DNA from: Hephaestia caeni
GTDB taxonomy: Bacteria > Pseudomonadota > Alphaproteobacteria > Sphingomonadales > Sphingomonadaceae
NCBI RefSeq assembly: GCF_003550065.1
Contig: NZ_QXDC01000004.1
Span: 434,001 to 498,000 of the forward strand
Length of the DNA stretch: 64,000 bases
Reading direction: 5' to 3'
The notes beneath the pieces are model-generated. The model made no database searches. It was not told the DNA's origin and saw only the letters and a list, made by a program, of their open reading frames with translations. Shown in pieces: positions 1 to 6,322 of this stretch (within the stretch, counting starts at the first letter, position 1; each line of letters opens with the position of its first letter). A program made the translations under genes and the position numbers.

Positions 1-1369
1 CGGCCCGTGGATGATAGGGCGCGCGCTCGCGTGCCAGCGGCCGCGCATGAACGTCGGAAAAGCCCGCCATCGCGTCGACCATCGCCGCCATCATCGTCGC
101 GGCCTGCGCTTCCTTGCGCCTGAGGTTCGCGACGACGGCGCCCTCGGCCTGCGCGGCGATCAGATGCGCATCGACGGCGCTCATCTGCCCGAACCGCCAG
201 AACCGCCGGAGCGCCTGATAGAGCTGCTCGAAACTGTCGTTGAGCCCGACGAAGACGGTATCGTGGCAATGCTGCCAGTTCATCCCGAAACCGCAGATCG
301 ATGGCTTGGTCACCAGCACGCGCAGCCGCCCTTCGGCGAAATCGGCCAGCACCTCTTCCTTGCGCCCCTCGGGGTCGCTGCCGCGCACCTCGATCGCGCC
401 GGGGATCGCCCGCGCCAGCGCGCTGCTTTCGTCGTTCAGGTTGCACCAGGCCACGCACGGCCGATCGTGCGCCACCGCCAGCGCCGCGCCAGCTTCGACG
501 CGCGCACCGATCGACGCGCGCCGCGCCGCCAGCCGCTCCTGCATCGTCCGCGCCTCCAGCGGAAACAGCATCCCGCGCGCGCTATCGGCCGCAAACGGGC
601 TGGCGACCGTCACCTGATGCGTCCTGAGCGGCGGCAGCACATAGCCCTCGTCCGAAAAGCCGAGGTCGGCGGGCGAGTTGAGCATCACCGCCCAGCTCGC
701 CACCCACCGCCAGAAATCGCGCTCGGCATGGCGCTTCAGCCGCCATTTCGAGGTATCGCCGCCGTCGTGGATGAAGAACGTCGCCAGCATCTCGGCGTGC
801 GTCATCACGCCGAGGAACTCGGCGTGATTGCCCAGCTCCATGAAGTCGTTGGGTGCCGGCGTCGCCGATGCCGCCAGTCTGAACGGCACCTGGGCACAAC
901 GCTCGATCAGCGCATTGCGCGTTTTGCCGTCGAATGCCTTCAGGATCGAACTCTCGTCGAGCCCGACGCCGCCGAACGCATCGATCTCGAACCGGTCGAG
1001 CTTGTCGTAATTGGTGACGTAAACGCCCGCACCGCCGATATCGTCGGCCGACGCGGCCCGCCGCACCTCAAGCCCGAACTTGTCGGCCTCCCTCACGAAC
1101 TGCGGCGCCACTGCCAGCGGCGTCAGCAGCAGGACAGGGCGGTTCAGATGGCGCGCGACGGCATCCGCCCAGGCGATCTCCATCAGCGTCTTGCCCAGCC
1201 CCGTCCCCGCGAACAGCGCCGCGCGTCCACGCCGCAGCGCCCACGGCACGATCGCGCCCTGAAAATCAGCCAGCGATGATGGCAGGCCGGAAGGTTCGGC
1301 GATCCCCGTCATCGGGTCCAGCGCGGCTTTAGCCGCCAGAAAATCGGTATAGGAGGGCTGCGCGCTCAC
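1..1369 (-). CDS. Phage-type DEAD/SNF2-like helicase (3' end outside window)
   Basis: This gene starts at GTG 1369 and is open to the window edge, so about 456 residues are seen and the C-terminus is missing. Reading the reverse strand gives a Walker A motif GTGLGKT near residue 53 and a DESS box in the sequence LDESSILKAF, a variant of DEAD/DExH motif II common in phage SNF2-like helicases. A later SATPAPN stretch fits motif III. It is probably an ATP-driven DNA translocase or helicase for element replication or repair. The start overlaps the stop of the preceding gene (GTGA, 1366-1369), indicating translational coupling. The identification as a superfamily 2 helicase is firm; its exact role is not known. 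Confidence 0.85.
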   Translation of the reverse strand, partial: MSAQPSYTDFLAAKAALDPMTGIAEPSGLPSSLADFQGAIVPWALRRGRAALFAGTGLGKTLMEIAWADAVARHLNRPVLLLTPLAVAPQFVREADKFGLEVRRAASADDIGGAGVYVTNYDKLDRFEIDAFGGVGLDESSILKAFDGKTRNALIERCAQVPFRLAASATPAPNDFMELGNHAEFLGVMTHAEMLATFFIHDGGDTSKWRLKRHAERDFWRWVASWAVMLNSPADLGFSDEGYVLPPLRTHQVTVASPFAADSARGMLFPLEARTMQERLAARRASIGARVEAGAALAVAHDRPCVAWCNLNDESSALARAIPGAIEVRGSDPEGRKEEVLADFAEGRLRVLVTKPSICGFGMNWQHCHDTVFVGLNDSFEQLYQALRRFWRFGQMSAVDAHLIAAQAEGAVVANLRRKEAQAATMMAAMVDAMAGFSDVHARPLARERAPYHPRA

Positions 1370-1734
1370 GACAGCGCCCGCTCGGCCGCGGGCAGGTCGC
1401 CATCCTCGAACACCCGCGCGAACATCGCCCGCGCCAGCCCCAGATCGCCCGCGCGAACATATCGGATGCCATCCTCGATCGCGCGCTCATTTGCGCCGTC
1501 GACCTTGCATTCCTCGGCGGCTTTGATGATCGCCTCATCACCTAACGCGTCGATCACCTCATCTTCGTCGACGACACAATCGAGCGCGATCTCATCATCC
1601 GCGCTATCGAAAATGCCGCTCTTGCCTGCCGCGATATTCTCCAGCCACGCGCGGCCGGAGAAACCTGCATCCATCAACGCCTTGGCCAGTTCGTCGGGCG
1701 AAAAGCTTTGTTCGAATGTAATCGTGCGCATCAT
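1366..1734 (-). CDS. Unknown acidic protein of the element's leftward operon
   Basis: This encodes 122 residues with many Asp and Glu, including DSADDEIALD and VVDEDEVIDAL. I do not recognise a family. Two adjacent ATG codons (1734, 1731) could start it; a GAGGGAGAAGG ribosome binding site lies just upstream. It begins 9 bases after the sliding clamp gene and its stop overlaps the helicase start, so it is translated between a clamp and a helicase. That position suggests a role in element DNA metabolism, but nothing in the sequence shows this directly. Confidence 0.7.
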   Translation of the reverse strand: MMRTITFEQSFSPDELAKALMDAGFSGRAWLENIAAGKSGIFDSADDEIALDCVVDEDEVIDALGDEAIIKAAEECKVDGANERAIEDGIRYVRAGDLGLARAMFARVFEDGDLPAAERALS

Positions 1735-1743
1735 CCTTCTCCC

Positions 1744-2901
1744 TCAAGCCCGCATCGGCATGATGACGGCGAGCACGTCGGGGTCTTTGTCCGACACGAT
1801 CCGAACCGCCGCGCCCGGCCCGTCGATCGCCGCGCTCAGCACCGCCCCCTCGGCGAACACGCCGCACACCTGCGTCAAAAGCTGCGAATTCATGCCGAAG
1901 CGGATCGGCTCGCCCACATAGGTCGCGGCGAACGGCTCGCTCGCGCTCGATCCCGCCTGATCGCGCGCCGAAAGCTCGTGCTCTTCACCGGGCGCGAGAT
2001 CGAACGCGATGCCGCGATGCTTGATCCTGTCGCCCTCGGCATTGACGACCGCCGTCACCGCCGCGGCGGCGTCCACCAGCGCATCGCGCACCACCGACAG
2101 CCGGTTTTTGCCCTCGGCGGGGATCACCCGCGTGTAATCGGGGAAGGCGCCGTCGACGAGCTTGCTCCACACCGCGATCCCCGGCAGGTCGATCGTCAGC
2201 AGCCCCTCGGCCACCGCGATCGCCACATCGGCCTCGACCTTGGCGAGCAGCTTGCACAGGTGCGTCACCGTCTTGGCGGGCACGATGATATCCGCCATCT
2301 TGCTCGCGCCCTTCGGCGCGGCACATTCGGCGCGGATCAGCCGCAGACCATCGGTCGCCGCCGCGCGCAGCTTGCGGTCGGCGATATGGAGGAGCACGCC
2401 GACCAGATAATACCGCGTTTCCTCGTTCGACATCGCGATCCGCGTCGTCTCGAACAGCCGCAACAGCCCCTTCGCAGGCATGGTGAAGCGCAACGCCGTC
2501 TCCGGCGCCGTCCGCTTGGGGAAATCGTCGGCGGGCAGCGTCGTGATCGTCCGCACGCCGCGCCCCTGCCTGATCGTCAGCGCCGACCGCCCGTCGACCG
2601 GCGCGATCGTCAGCGCGCCGGGCCTGAAGCTCGCCACCGCCGCCAGCACCTTGTCCTTCGGCGCCGTGGTGCGGATCGCGCCCGTCGCGGGCAGCGTGGC
2701 GCTCACTTCCACGTCCAGATCGGTGCCCGTCACCGTCATCACGCCGTCCTCGACGGCAAGCAGCAGGTTCGCCAGCACCGGGATCGTGTTGCGCGCCTCA
2801 ACGACATCGCCCACCGCGCGCAGCGCCGCCAACAGCGCGTCGCGATCCACCTCGACGCTCACCGCATCCGGCGCGCCGTCCGCTTTCTTCTTCGCTGTCA
2901 T
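1744..2901 (-). CDS. Element-borne DNA polymerase III beta subunit (sliding clamp)
   Basis: The 385-residue product has the features of DnaN, the ring-shaped clamp that tethers polymerase to DNA. It shows NTIPVLANLLL near the N-terminus, TGTDLDVEV, the ETRYYLVGV segment of the middle domain, FPDYTRVIP of the domain 2-3 region, and the C-terminal MPMRA that matches the MPMR ending of bacterial clamps. ATG 2901 (MTAKKK) was chosen because its ATGA overlaps the stop of the upstream gene and because the clamp fold begins shortly after. It lies in the repressor-controlled leftward operon, so it is expected to act when the element replicates. The chromosomal dnaN should be elsewhere. It would give the element its own clamp or one that competes for host polymerase. 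Confidence 0.9.
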   Translation of the reverse strand: MTAKKKADGAPDAVSVEVDRDALLAALRAVGDVVEARNTIPVLANLLLAVEDGVMTVTGTDLDVEVSATLPATGAIRTTAPKDKVLAAVASFRPGALTIAPVDGRSALTIRQGRGVRTITTLPADDFPKRTAPETALRFTMPAKGLLRLFETTRIAMSNEETRYYLVGVLLHIADRKLRAAATDGLRLIRAECAAPKGASKMADIIVPAKTVTHLCKLLAKVEADVAIAVAEGLLTIDLPGIAVWSKLVDGAFPDYTRVIPAEGKNRLSVVRDALVDAAAAVTAVVNAEGDRIKHRGIAFDLAPGEEHELSARDQAGSSASEPFAATYVGEPIRFGMNSQLLTQVCGVFAEGAVLSAAIDGPGAAVRIVSDKDPDVLAVIMPMRA

Positions 2902-3500
2902 CGGTCCTCCCTCACCAGCCCCGTCCGATGGCCGGTGGCGACGATCGTCACCTGGCGCAGCGTCGGCGCCTTCACCCGCTCGATCCGGATCCAGTTCATT
3001 TCCACCATCGCCGCCAGCACGCGCGCGATCTCGTCCACCGGCACGCGGGCACGGCTCGCGAGTTGCACGTCGGTCGGGCACGGCCGCCCCCAGCGCGCCG
3101 CGCGGCGCAGCGCCGGCATCACCGCGTTCATCACCGCCGCTTCACCGTCGATCGGCGCCTTGTCGGAAACCGGGGTCCGCGTGCCGCGCGTCGCCGCATC
3201 GATCGCGCGGCTCGATCGCTCCATCACGTAATTGCGCTGCGCCGTCCCGGCGATCGGCCGTTGCTTGAGGTGTACCAGCCCCATTTCGGCGAGCGAGCGC
3301 GCGCATGCCGCACCGGCCGCGCCCGGCGGCAGCCACGCCCGCGAGGCATAGATGAATTCATCGCCCGCGCGCGCCACCGCCAGCCACGTATCGATCATCC
3401 CGGCCGTCGCGATAACGCCCGCCGCCTCGTCGACCACCTCGGCCAGCGGCCCGATCGCATAGCGCGGCCGTTCGGCCTTTTCGCGAACACGCGCCATCAT
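2898..3500 (-). CDS. Unknown protein with possible winged-helix segment
   Basis: The product is 200 residues, starting at ATG 3500 (MMARVREK), whose ATGA overlaps the stop of the preceding gene. I do not recognise a named family. The C-terminal third (CPTDVQLASRARVPVDEIAR, then VEMNWIRIERV) looks like a helix-turn-helix or winged-helix unit followed by a beta hairpin. This resembles replication-initiation or regulatory proteins that precede clamp genes in phages. It lies just upstream of the clamp gene with a 4-base overlap, which suggests coupled synthesis. The fold assignment is inference only. Confidence 0.7.
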   Translation of the reverse strand: MMARVREKAERPRYAIGPLAEVVDEAAGVIATAGMIDTWLAVARAGDEFIYASRAWLPPGAAGAACARSLAEMGLVHLKQRPIAGTAQRNYVMERSSRAIDAATRGTRTPVSDKAPIDGEAAVMNAVMPALRRAARWGRPCPTDVQLASRARVPVDEIARVLAAMVEMNWIRIERVKAPTLRQVTIVATGHRTGLVREDR

Positions 3501-3802
3501 GCCGCCCGCCGCCCACATCGAGCAGAACCGTCGCGCGGCGCGACCGGATCGAACCAGCCGCCCGCCGCCGGCCGCCGCCAGTCGCGCCGGTCGATAAAAT
3601 CGCTCGTCACCGCGCCGATCCGCTGCGCCAGATGCGCCGCCGGCACGATCTCGCCCGCCAAAATCCGGTCGACGAAGCTCACATGGCTGCCCATCGCCGC
3701 CGCAAACGCGTCATAGGCATCGGGGCCAAGCTGTCCGATCCACCACGCCAGCCGCCGCGCGCCCTCGTTGGGCACCGTCGCGATCAGGTGCATCCGGCTC
3801 AT
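3497..3802 (-). CDS. Small protein with Cro-like helix-turn-helix appearance
   Basis: The product has 101 residues. The central part (FAAAMGSHVSFVDRILAGEI followed by VPAAHLAQRI) has the spacing of a Cro/YdaS-type helix-turn-helix in which a recognition helix is followed by a GExxP-like turn. The remaining C-terminus (DWRRPAAGGWFDP) is unrelated to anything I know. ATG 3802 and the stop of the upstream gene share ATGA, and its own stop overlaps the next start, so it sits in a chain of coupled genes. It could be a regulator of the leftward operon. The function is inferred from the fold pattern only. Confidence 0.65.
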   Translation of the reverse strand: MSRMHLIATVPNEGARRLAWWIGQLGPDAYDAFAAAMGSHVSFVDRILAGEIVPAAHLAQRIGAVTSDFIDRRDWRRPAAGGWFDPVAPRDGSARCGRRAA

Positions 3803-4275
3803 GCCTCCGCCTCGGCGATCGCTTCGAGCATCGCCTGCAACTGCACGCTCGCCTCGATCGCCTCGCGCGCTTCGCGCAGCAGATCGTGTTTCGAAATCTT
3901 GGCGGCGGTGATTTGCCCATTGCCCATCGCGTCGAACAGCCGCGCCGTCACTTCGCTCGCCTCCTTGGCGTGCCGCGCCGCGCAGGCGTTCAGATCGTCG
4001 CCGAGCCCCTGCGGGTCGGGCAGCGCGACGAACGCGCCGCCGTTGTTGCGGCACATCAGCCGCGTGATATGCGGCCACCCCGCGCGCTCGCGCGTCAGCG
4101 GCTCCAGGTCGAGCACCACGTCGAGCGCGACGAAGCTGTCGTCGTGGTTGACCGATTGGTTGTCGCCGAGCGTCGATTTGCCGACCCGGCACAGCCCCGC
4201 CGACGCCTCCAGCCCGCCGACGCCCTTGATCATCTCGGCGGTCGCCCGCTTGATGGCGAGCTTCTCGGGCGTCAC
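3799..4275 (-). CDS. CII-like phage regulatory protein (Phage_CP76-type)
   Basis: The product has 158 residues. The N-terminal region (GGLEASAGLCRVGKSTLGDN) followed by ALDVVLDLEPL matches the pattern of the phage CII-like regulator family (Phage_CP76), in which a helix-turn-helix recognises a promoter and the later segment forms the oligomer. The C-terminal half is helical, with Ala, Glu and Lys repeats suggesting a coiled coil. It is the second gene of the leftward operon. Such proteins usually steer the lysis-lysogeny choice by activating the repressor or integrase promoters. The family assignment rests on motif memory and is moderately sure. Confidence 0.7.
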   Translation of the reverse strand: MTPEKLAIKRATAEMIKGVGGLEASAGLCRVGKSTLGDNQSVNHDDSFVALDVVLDLEPLTRERAGWPHITRLMCRNNGGAFVALPDPQGLGDDLNACAARHAKEASEVTARLFDAMGNGQITAAKISKHDLLREAREAIEASVQLQAMLEAIAEAEA

Positions 4276-4571
4276 GCCGCCACCTCGCTGGCGGAAACAT
4301 GATCCGCCTTTCCGGCTGACGGCGGCACCGACTCGGCGGTATCGCTGTCGGCATGAAGAACATCGTCCGCCACGTCCGGCCGCCCGAGCGGAAAGACGAC
4401 ATCTTCGGCCGTAACGTCGAGGCCCAGCTCCTGCGCCTTTTCAAGCACGGCAGGCTGTCGCCCCGCCGGAACACGCCCGGAGGTCTTCCAGCTTTGCACG
4501 GTCGAAGGGGCCTCGCGTAGATGCTCGGCCATCGGCCTCACCCCACCAAATTTGTCGAACAGCGTCATCAT
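4272..4571 (-). CDS. Cro/carph-isopro-type regulator, first gene of the leftward operon
   Basis: Counting from ATG 4571 (MMTLFDKFGG) the product has 99 residues. The pattern FGGVRPMAEHLREAPSTVQS, then WKTSGRVPAGR, is that of small phage Cro/YdaS-like or carph-isopro DNA-binding proteins, with a helix-turn-helix at about residues 12-35. A longer reading from 4655 would run through the operator region and lacks family similarity, so the shorter start is preferred. No clear ribosome binding site precedes it, so the transcript may be leaderless. It lies opposite the CI-like repressor across an 84-base operator region, the usual position of a Cro protein. Confidence 0.75.
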   Translation of the reverse strand: MMTLFDKFGGVRPMAEHLREAPSTVQSWKTSGRVPAGRQPAVLEKAQELGLDVTAEDVVFPLGRPDVADDVLHADSDTAESVPPSAGKADHVSASEVAA

Positions 4572-4580
4572 GGGGTGAGC

Positions 4581-4635
4581 TTGTGCGATACATTCGCACA
4601 AGATGCAACGATTAATTCGCACATACAGCGTGCGA
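4581..4635. promoter_or_regulatory. Left operator region of the CI-like repressor
   Basis: TTGTGCGA-N5-TCGCACAA at 4581-4601 is a perfect 8-base inverted repeat. A second pair of the same half-sites in everted order, TCGCAC-N7-GTGCGA, occupies 4617-4635. They fill the 84-base gap between the divergent Cro-like gene and the repressor gene. The same sequence recurs on the other side of the repressor gene. These are therefore the likely binding sites for the repressor and/or the Cro-like protein. Confidence 0.85.
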
Positions 4636-4655
4636 GTTTTTCGCCTAATGGGCAA

Positions 4656-5351
4656 ATGACCGATCTAGGCCCCGTCACCGCCCGCCTGAAGGCATTGCGT
4701 GAACACGCGAAAATGACCGTGCGCGCCACCGCCGAAGCGTTGGACATGCCGTCATCCACCTATGCGGCATATGAAGACCCGAAAAAGTTCAAAAAGTCGC
4801 TGTTGCCCCTCCATCTCGCCGAGCGTCTCGCCGACATCTTCGAGCCACATGGCACCCCGCGCGATCTCATCATGGGACTTGCGGGGGTAACGGCCTCGGG
4901 AGCGCTCAAGGCTGCGCCCGAGGATTTGGCTGACCGCCTCGATGCCGTCCTGCTGCCCGAAATCGAGGTCGGCTATTCGATGGGCGGCGGCGCTGATATC
5001 AGTGATTACCCGGTTACGCAGATGGTGCCGTTCAGCCGGGCCTGGTTGAGCAACTTGACCCACTCGCCCGCATCGATGCTGTTCGTCGCACGCGGCGACG
5101 GCGACTCGATGATGCCAACCCTGCTCGATCAGGACATTGTGATCATCGATCGCTCGCAGCAGGTGATGAAGCAGCAGGATCGCATCTGGGCCGTCAGCTA
5201 TGCCGGTTTCGGAATGATCAAGCGCCTGCGCCAACTCCCAGATGGCACGCTCCAGATCAACAGTGACAATCCTGCCGTGTCGCCCATCATCGCGAGCGAC
5301 GGAGAAGCGTTTCTGATCGGCCGCGTCGTGGGCGTCATCAGGCGCATCTAG
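4656..5351 (+). CDS. CI-like repressor, helix-turn-helix plus S24 (LexA/CI) peptidase domain
   Basis: From ATG 4656 (MTDLGPVTAR) the product has 231 residues. Residues 20-42 (TVRATAEALDMPSSTYAAYE) form a helix-turn-helix. Residues 100-231 form an S24 peptidase-type domain with the GDSMMPTL motif (Ser151) and a Lys at 189 (GMIKRL), the expected serine-lysine dyad for self-cleavage or its remnant. No canonical Ala-Gly cleavage site is obvious before the serine; a GYSMGGG segment takes that place. It is the presumed lysogeny repressor, binding the repeats on both flanks. The start has no visible ribosome binding site, as is common for leaderless CI transcripts from the maintenance promoter. Confidence 0.9.
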   Translation: MTDLGPVTARLKALREHAKMTVRATAEALDMPSSTYAAYEDPKKFKKSLLPLHLAERLADIFEPHGTPRDLIMGLAGVTASGALKAAPEDLADRLDAVLLPEIEVGYSMGGGADISDYPVTQMVPFSRAWLSNLTHSPASMLFVARGDGDSMMPTLLDQDIVIIDRSQQVMKQQDRIWAVSYAGFGMIKRLRQLPDGTLQINSDNPAVSPIIASDGEAFLIGRVVGVIRRI

Positions 5352-5362
5352 CGCGCAACCGC

Positions 5363-5405
5363 TTGTGCGATATTTTCGTTTGACTTTGTGCGACAGTTTC
5401 GCACA
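5363..5405. promoter_or_regulatory. Right operator region of the CI-like repressor
   Basis: TGTGCGA-N5-TCGCACA at 5387-5405 is a perfect inverted repeat with the same half-site and spacing as the left operator. Just upstream, TTGTGCGA-N5-TCGtttg (5363-5383) is a degenerate copy. They lie in the 81-base gap between the repressor stop and the first gene of the rightward operon, where a promoter for that operon must be. Repressor binding here would silence the methyltransferase-integrase operon. Confidence 0.8.
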
Positions 5406-5432
5406 TACGCGGTTCCGAAAGGAGCCGCACGC

Positions 5433-5858
5433 ATGGCCACGCTTCCCAACCAAACCATCGATCCAGCCGACGATCATTCGATGCGCACCGCATGGGTCGA
5501 TGACGATGGCACCTTCCACGCCGCGCCGGATTTCGACGCCACCCCGCTGACCAGCCCGGCGATCCTCGCCTCGCTCGATACGGCGGCGACCGAGGCCGCT
5601 TTCGATCCCGCGCTGCGCGACACGATCCGCGCCGACAGCCTCCCCGCCTATACCAACGACGCCGCCATCCCGACGCGCGCGCACCCGATGATGCGGCCTG
5701 CGCCCGACGACTGGCTGACAGACATCACCCGCTGGACGCTCGCCAATGGCGATCGCGTCAACCGCTGGATCGAAATCGCCGTTGTCGCCCTCGCGATCGC
5801 GATGATCGTCATGATGGCGTCCCGCGCGATCCCGGCCCTGCTGGCGGGGGCACTGTAA
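5433..5858 (+). CDS. Unknown protein with C-terminal membrane anchor
   Basis: The product has 141 residues from ATG 5433 (MATLPNQT), preceded by an AAAGGAG ribosome binding site. Most of the chain is polar and acidic. The last 30 residues contain one hydrophobic segment (IEIAVVALAIAMIVMMASRA), consistent with a tail-anchored inner membrane protein. I know no family for it. It is the first gene of the rightward operon and would be switched on when the repressor is lost. Phage early genes of this shape include superinfection-exclusion proteins, but there is no direct evidence for that here. Confidence 0.65.
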   Translation: MATLPNQTIDPADDHSMRTAWVDDDGTFHAAPDFDATPLTSPAILASLDTAATEAAFDPALRDTIRADSLPAYTNDAAIPTRAHPMMRPAPDDWLTDITRWTLANGDRVNRWIEIAVVALAIAMIVMMASRAIPALLAGAL

Positions 5859-6322
5859 TGAACGCCCCCTACGCCACCCTGCCCGAACTCCAGACATGGG
5901 CCACCGCGCAAATGCAACGGCGCCCCGATCTCATCATCGGCAAGCCGACGTATCTACGCCGCTGGTGGATCGTCCCGCGCAACGAGCAGCAGAACGTCTA
6001 TCTGCATCAGGGCTTGCGCGACGATGACGATCGCGCGCTGCACGATCATCCGTGGGACAACGCGTCGTTCCTGCTGGTCGGCCGATACCGCGAGATCACG
6101 CCGCACGGCACCTTCGTGCGCGAGGCCGGTTCGCTGATCCATCGCAAGGCAACCGACGCGCACCGCCTCGAACTCGTCGATGGCCAGCCCTTCGTCTCGC
6201 TGTTCTTCACCGGCCCCAAGGTCCGCGAATGGGGTTTCCTGTGCCCGAAGGGCTGGGTCCACTGGCAGGATTTCACCGCGGGCGAGCACGGCGAACTGGT
6301 CGGTGCGGGGTGCGGCGAATGA
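5858..6322 (+). CDS. Cupin-like phage protein of unknown function
   Basis: The product has 154 residues. It contains LHDHPWDNASFLLVGRYRE followed later by HRLELVDGQPFVSLFFTG and KGWVHWQDF. The His-rich first motif and the spaced second motif match a small cupin fold with a metal site (His residues of LHDHPW and the later HR). Proteins like this occur in many prophages without an assigned role. The ATG overlaps the stop of the upstream gene by one base (TAATG) and its own stop overlaps the methyltransferase start (ATGA). Translation of the three genes is therefore probably coupled. Confidence 0.7.
   Translation: MNAPYATLPELQTWATAQMQRRPDLIIGKPTYLRRWWIVPRNEQQNVYLHQGLRDDDDRALHDHPWDNASFLLVGRYREITPHGTFVREAGSLIHRKATDAHRLELVDGQPFVSLFFTGPKVREWGFLCPKGWVHWQDFTAGEHGELVGAGCGE

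Noticed and set aside
11..1279. Long plus-strand reading frame of 422 codons
   Set aside because: It is Arg- and His-rich with no motifs. The opposite strand encodes a helicase with clear Walker A and DESS motifs in the same place, so this is a GC-driven shadow.
1708..3231. Long plus-strand reading frame across the sliding clamp gene
   Set aside because: Its composition is Arg- and His-rich without family motifs, while the minus strand encodes a clear DnaN-type protein.
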